Assembly: GCA_023428205.1 (NCBI GenBank)
Contig: JAEYZB010000261.1
Location: 1 to 6,172, forward strand
Source: Bacteroidota bacterium
GTDB taxonomy: Bacteria; Bacteroidota; Bacteroidia; Chitinophagales; LD1
Direction of reading: 5' to 3'
Length of the DNA: 6,172 bases
Made by a program: the position numbers and the translations under genes. A model generated the notes under the pieces. That model saw only the letters and a list, made by a program, of their open reading frames with translations, searched no databases and was not told where the DNA came from. Position 1 is the stretch's first letter; each line of letters begins with the position of its first letter. Positions 6,166 to 6,172 of the stretch are shown here, in pieces.

Positions 6166-6172
6166 CTACTAT

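Overview
The window looks like chromosomal core sequence from a member of the Bacteroidota, possibly a Chitinophagales- or Sphingobacteriales-like lineage; the finer placement is a guess. Four things support this. A textbook Bacteroidota housekeeping promoter (TTTG, 19 bases, TACATTTG) precedes the tRNA gene. The gene starts sit in A/T-rich leaders with little or no Shine-Dalgarno sequence. FtsZ has a long acidic linker and ends in a FLHDNVD-type tail of the kind I remember from this phylum. The FtsQ and FtsA proteins are also of the Bacteroidota type.

Layout from right to left, following transcription on the minus strand. Positions 6165-2216 hold ftsQ, ftsA and ftsZ, with gaps of only 24 and 26 bases; this is the usual 3' end of the dcw (division and cell wall) cluster. 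A strong hairpin with a T-run ends it at 2165-2196. The gap up to 1905 holds a pair of short REP-like palindromes and no gene. Next comes a minus-strand gene for a small secreted Lys/Ala-rich protein (1904-1482), which ends in an 18-bp perfect inverted repeat that can terminate transcription in both directions.

On the plus strand, facing that gene, lies an initiator tRNA-fMet gene (1297-1368) with its own promoter and terminator. Diverging from the tRNA, again on the minus strand, are era (1234-347) and a SpoU/TrmH-family RNA methyltransferase that overlaps era by an ATGA and runs off the left edge.

How the genes fit together: FtsZ polymerises into the division ring, FtsA anchors it to the inner membrane, and FtsQ links the ring to the periplasmic septal machinery. 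On the other side, Era (30S assembly), the RNA methyltransferase and the initiator tRNA all serve ribosome and translation-initiation functions. The one protein without a clear role is the secreted Lys/Ala-rich protein. I found no defence system, mobile element, CRISPR array or biosynthetic cluster; this is mostly an ordinary core region, and the interest scores reflect that.
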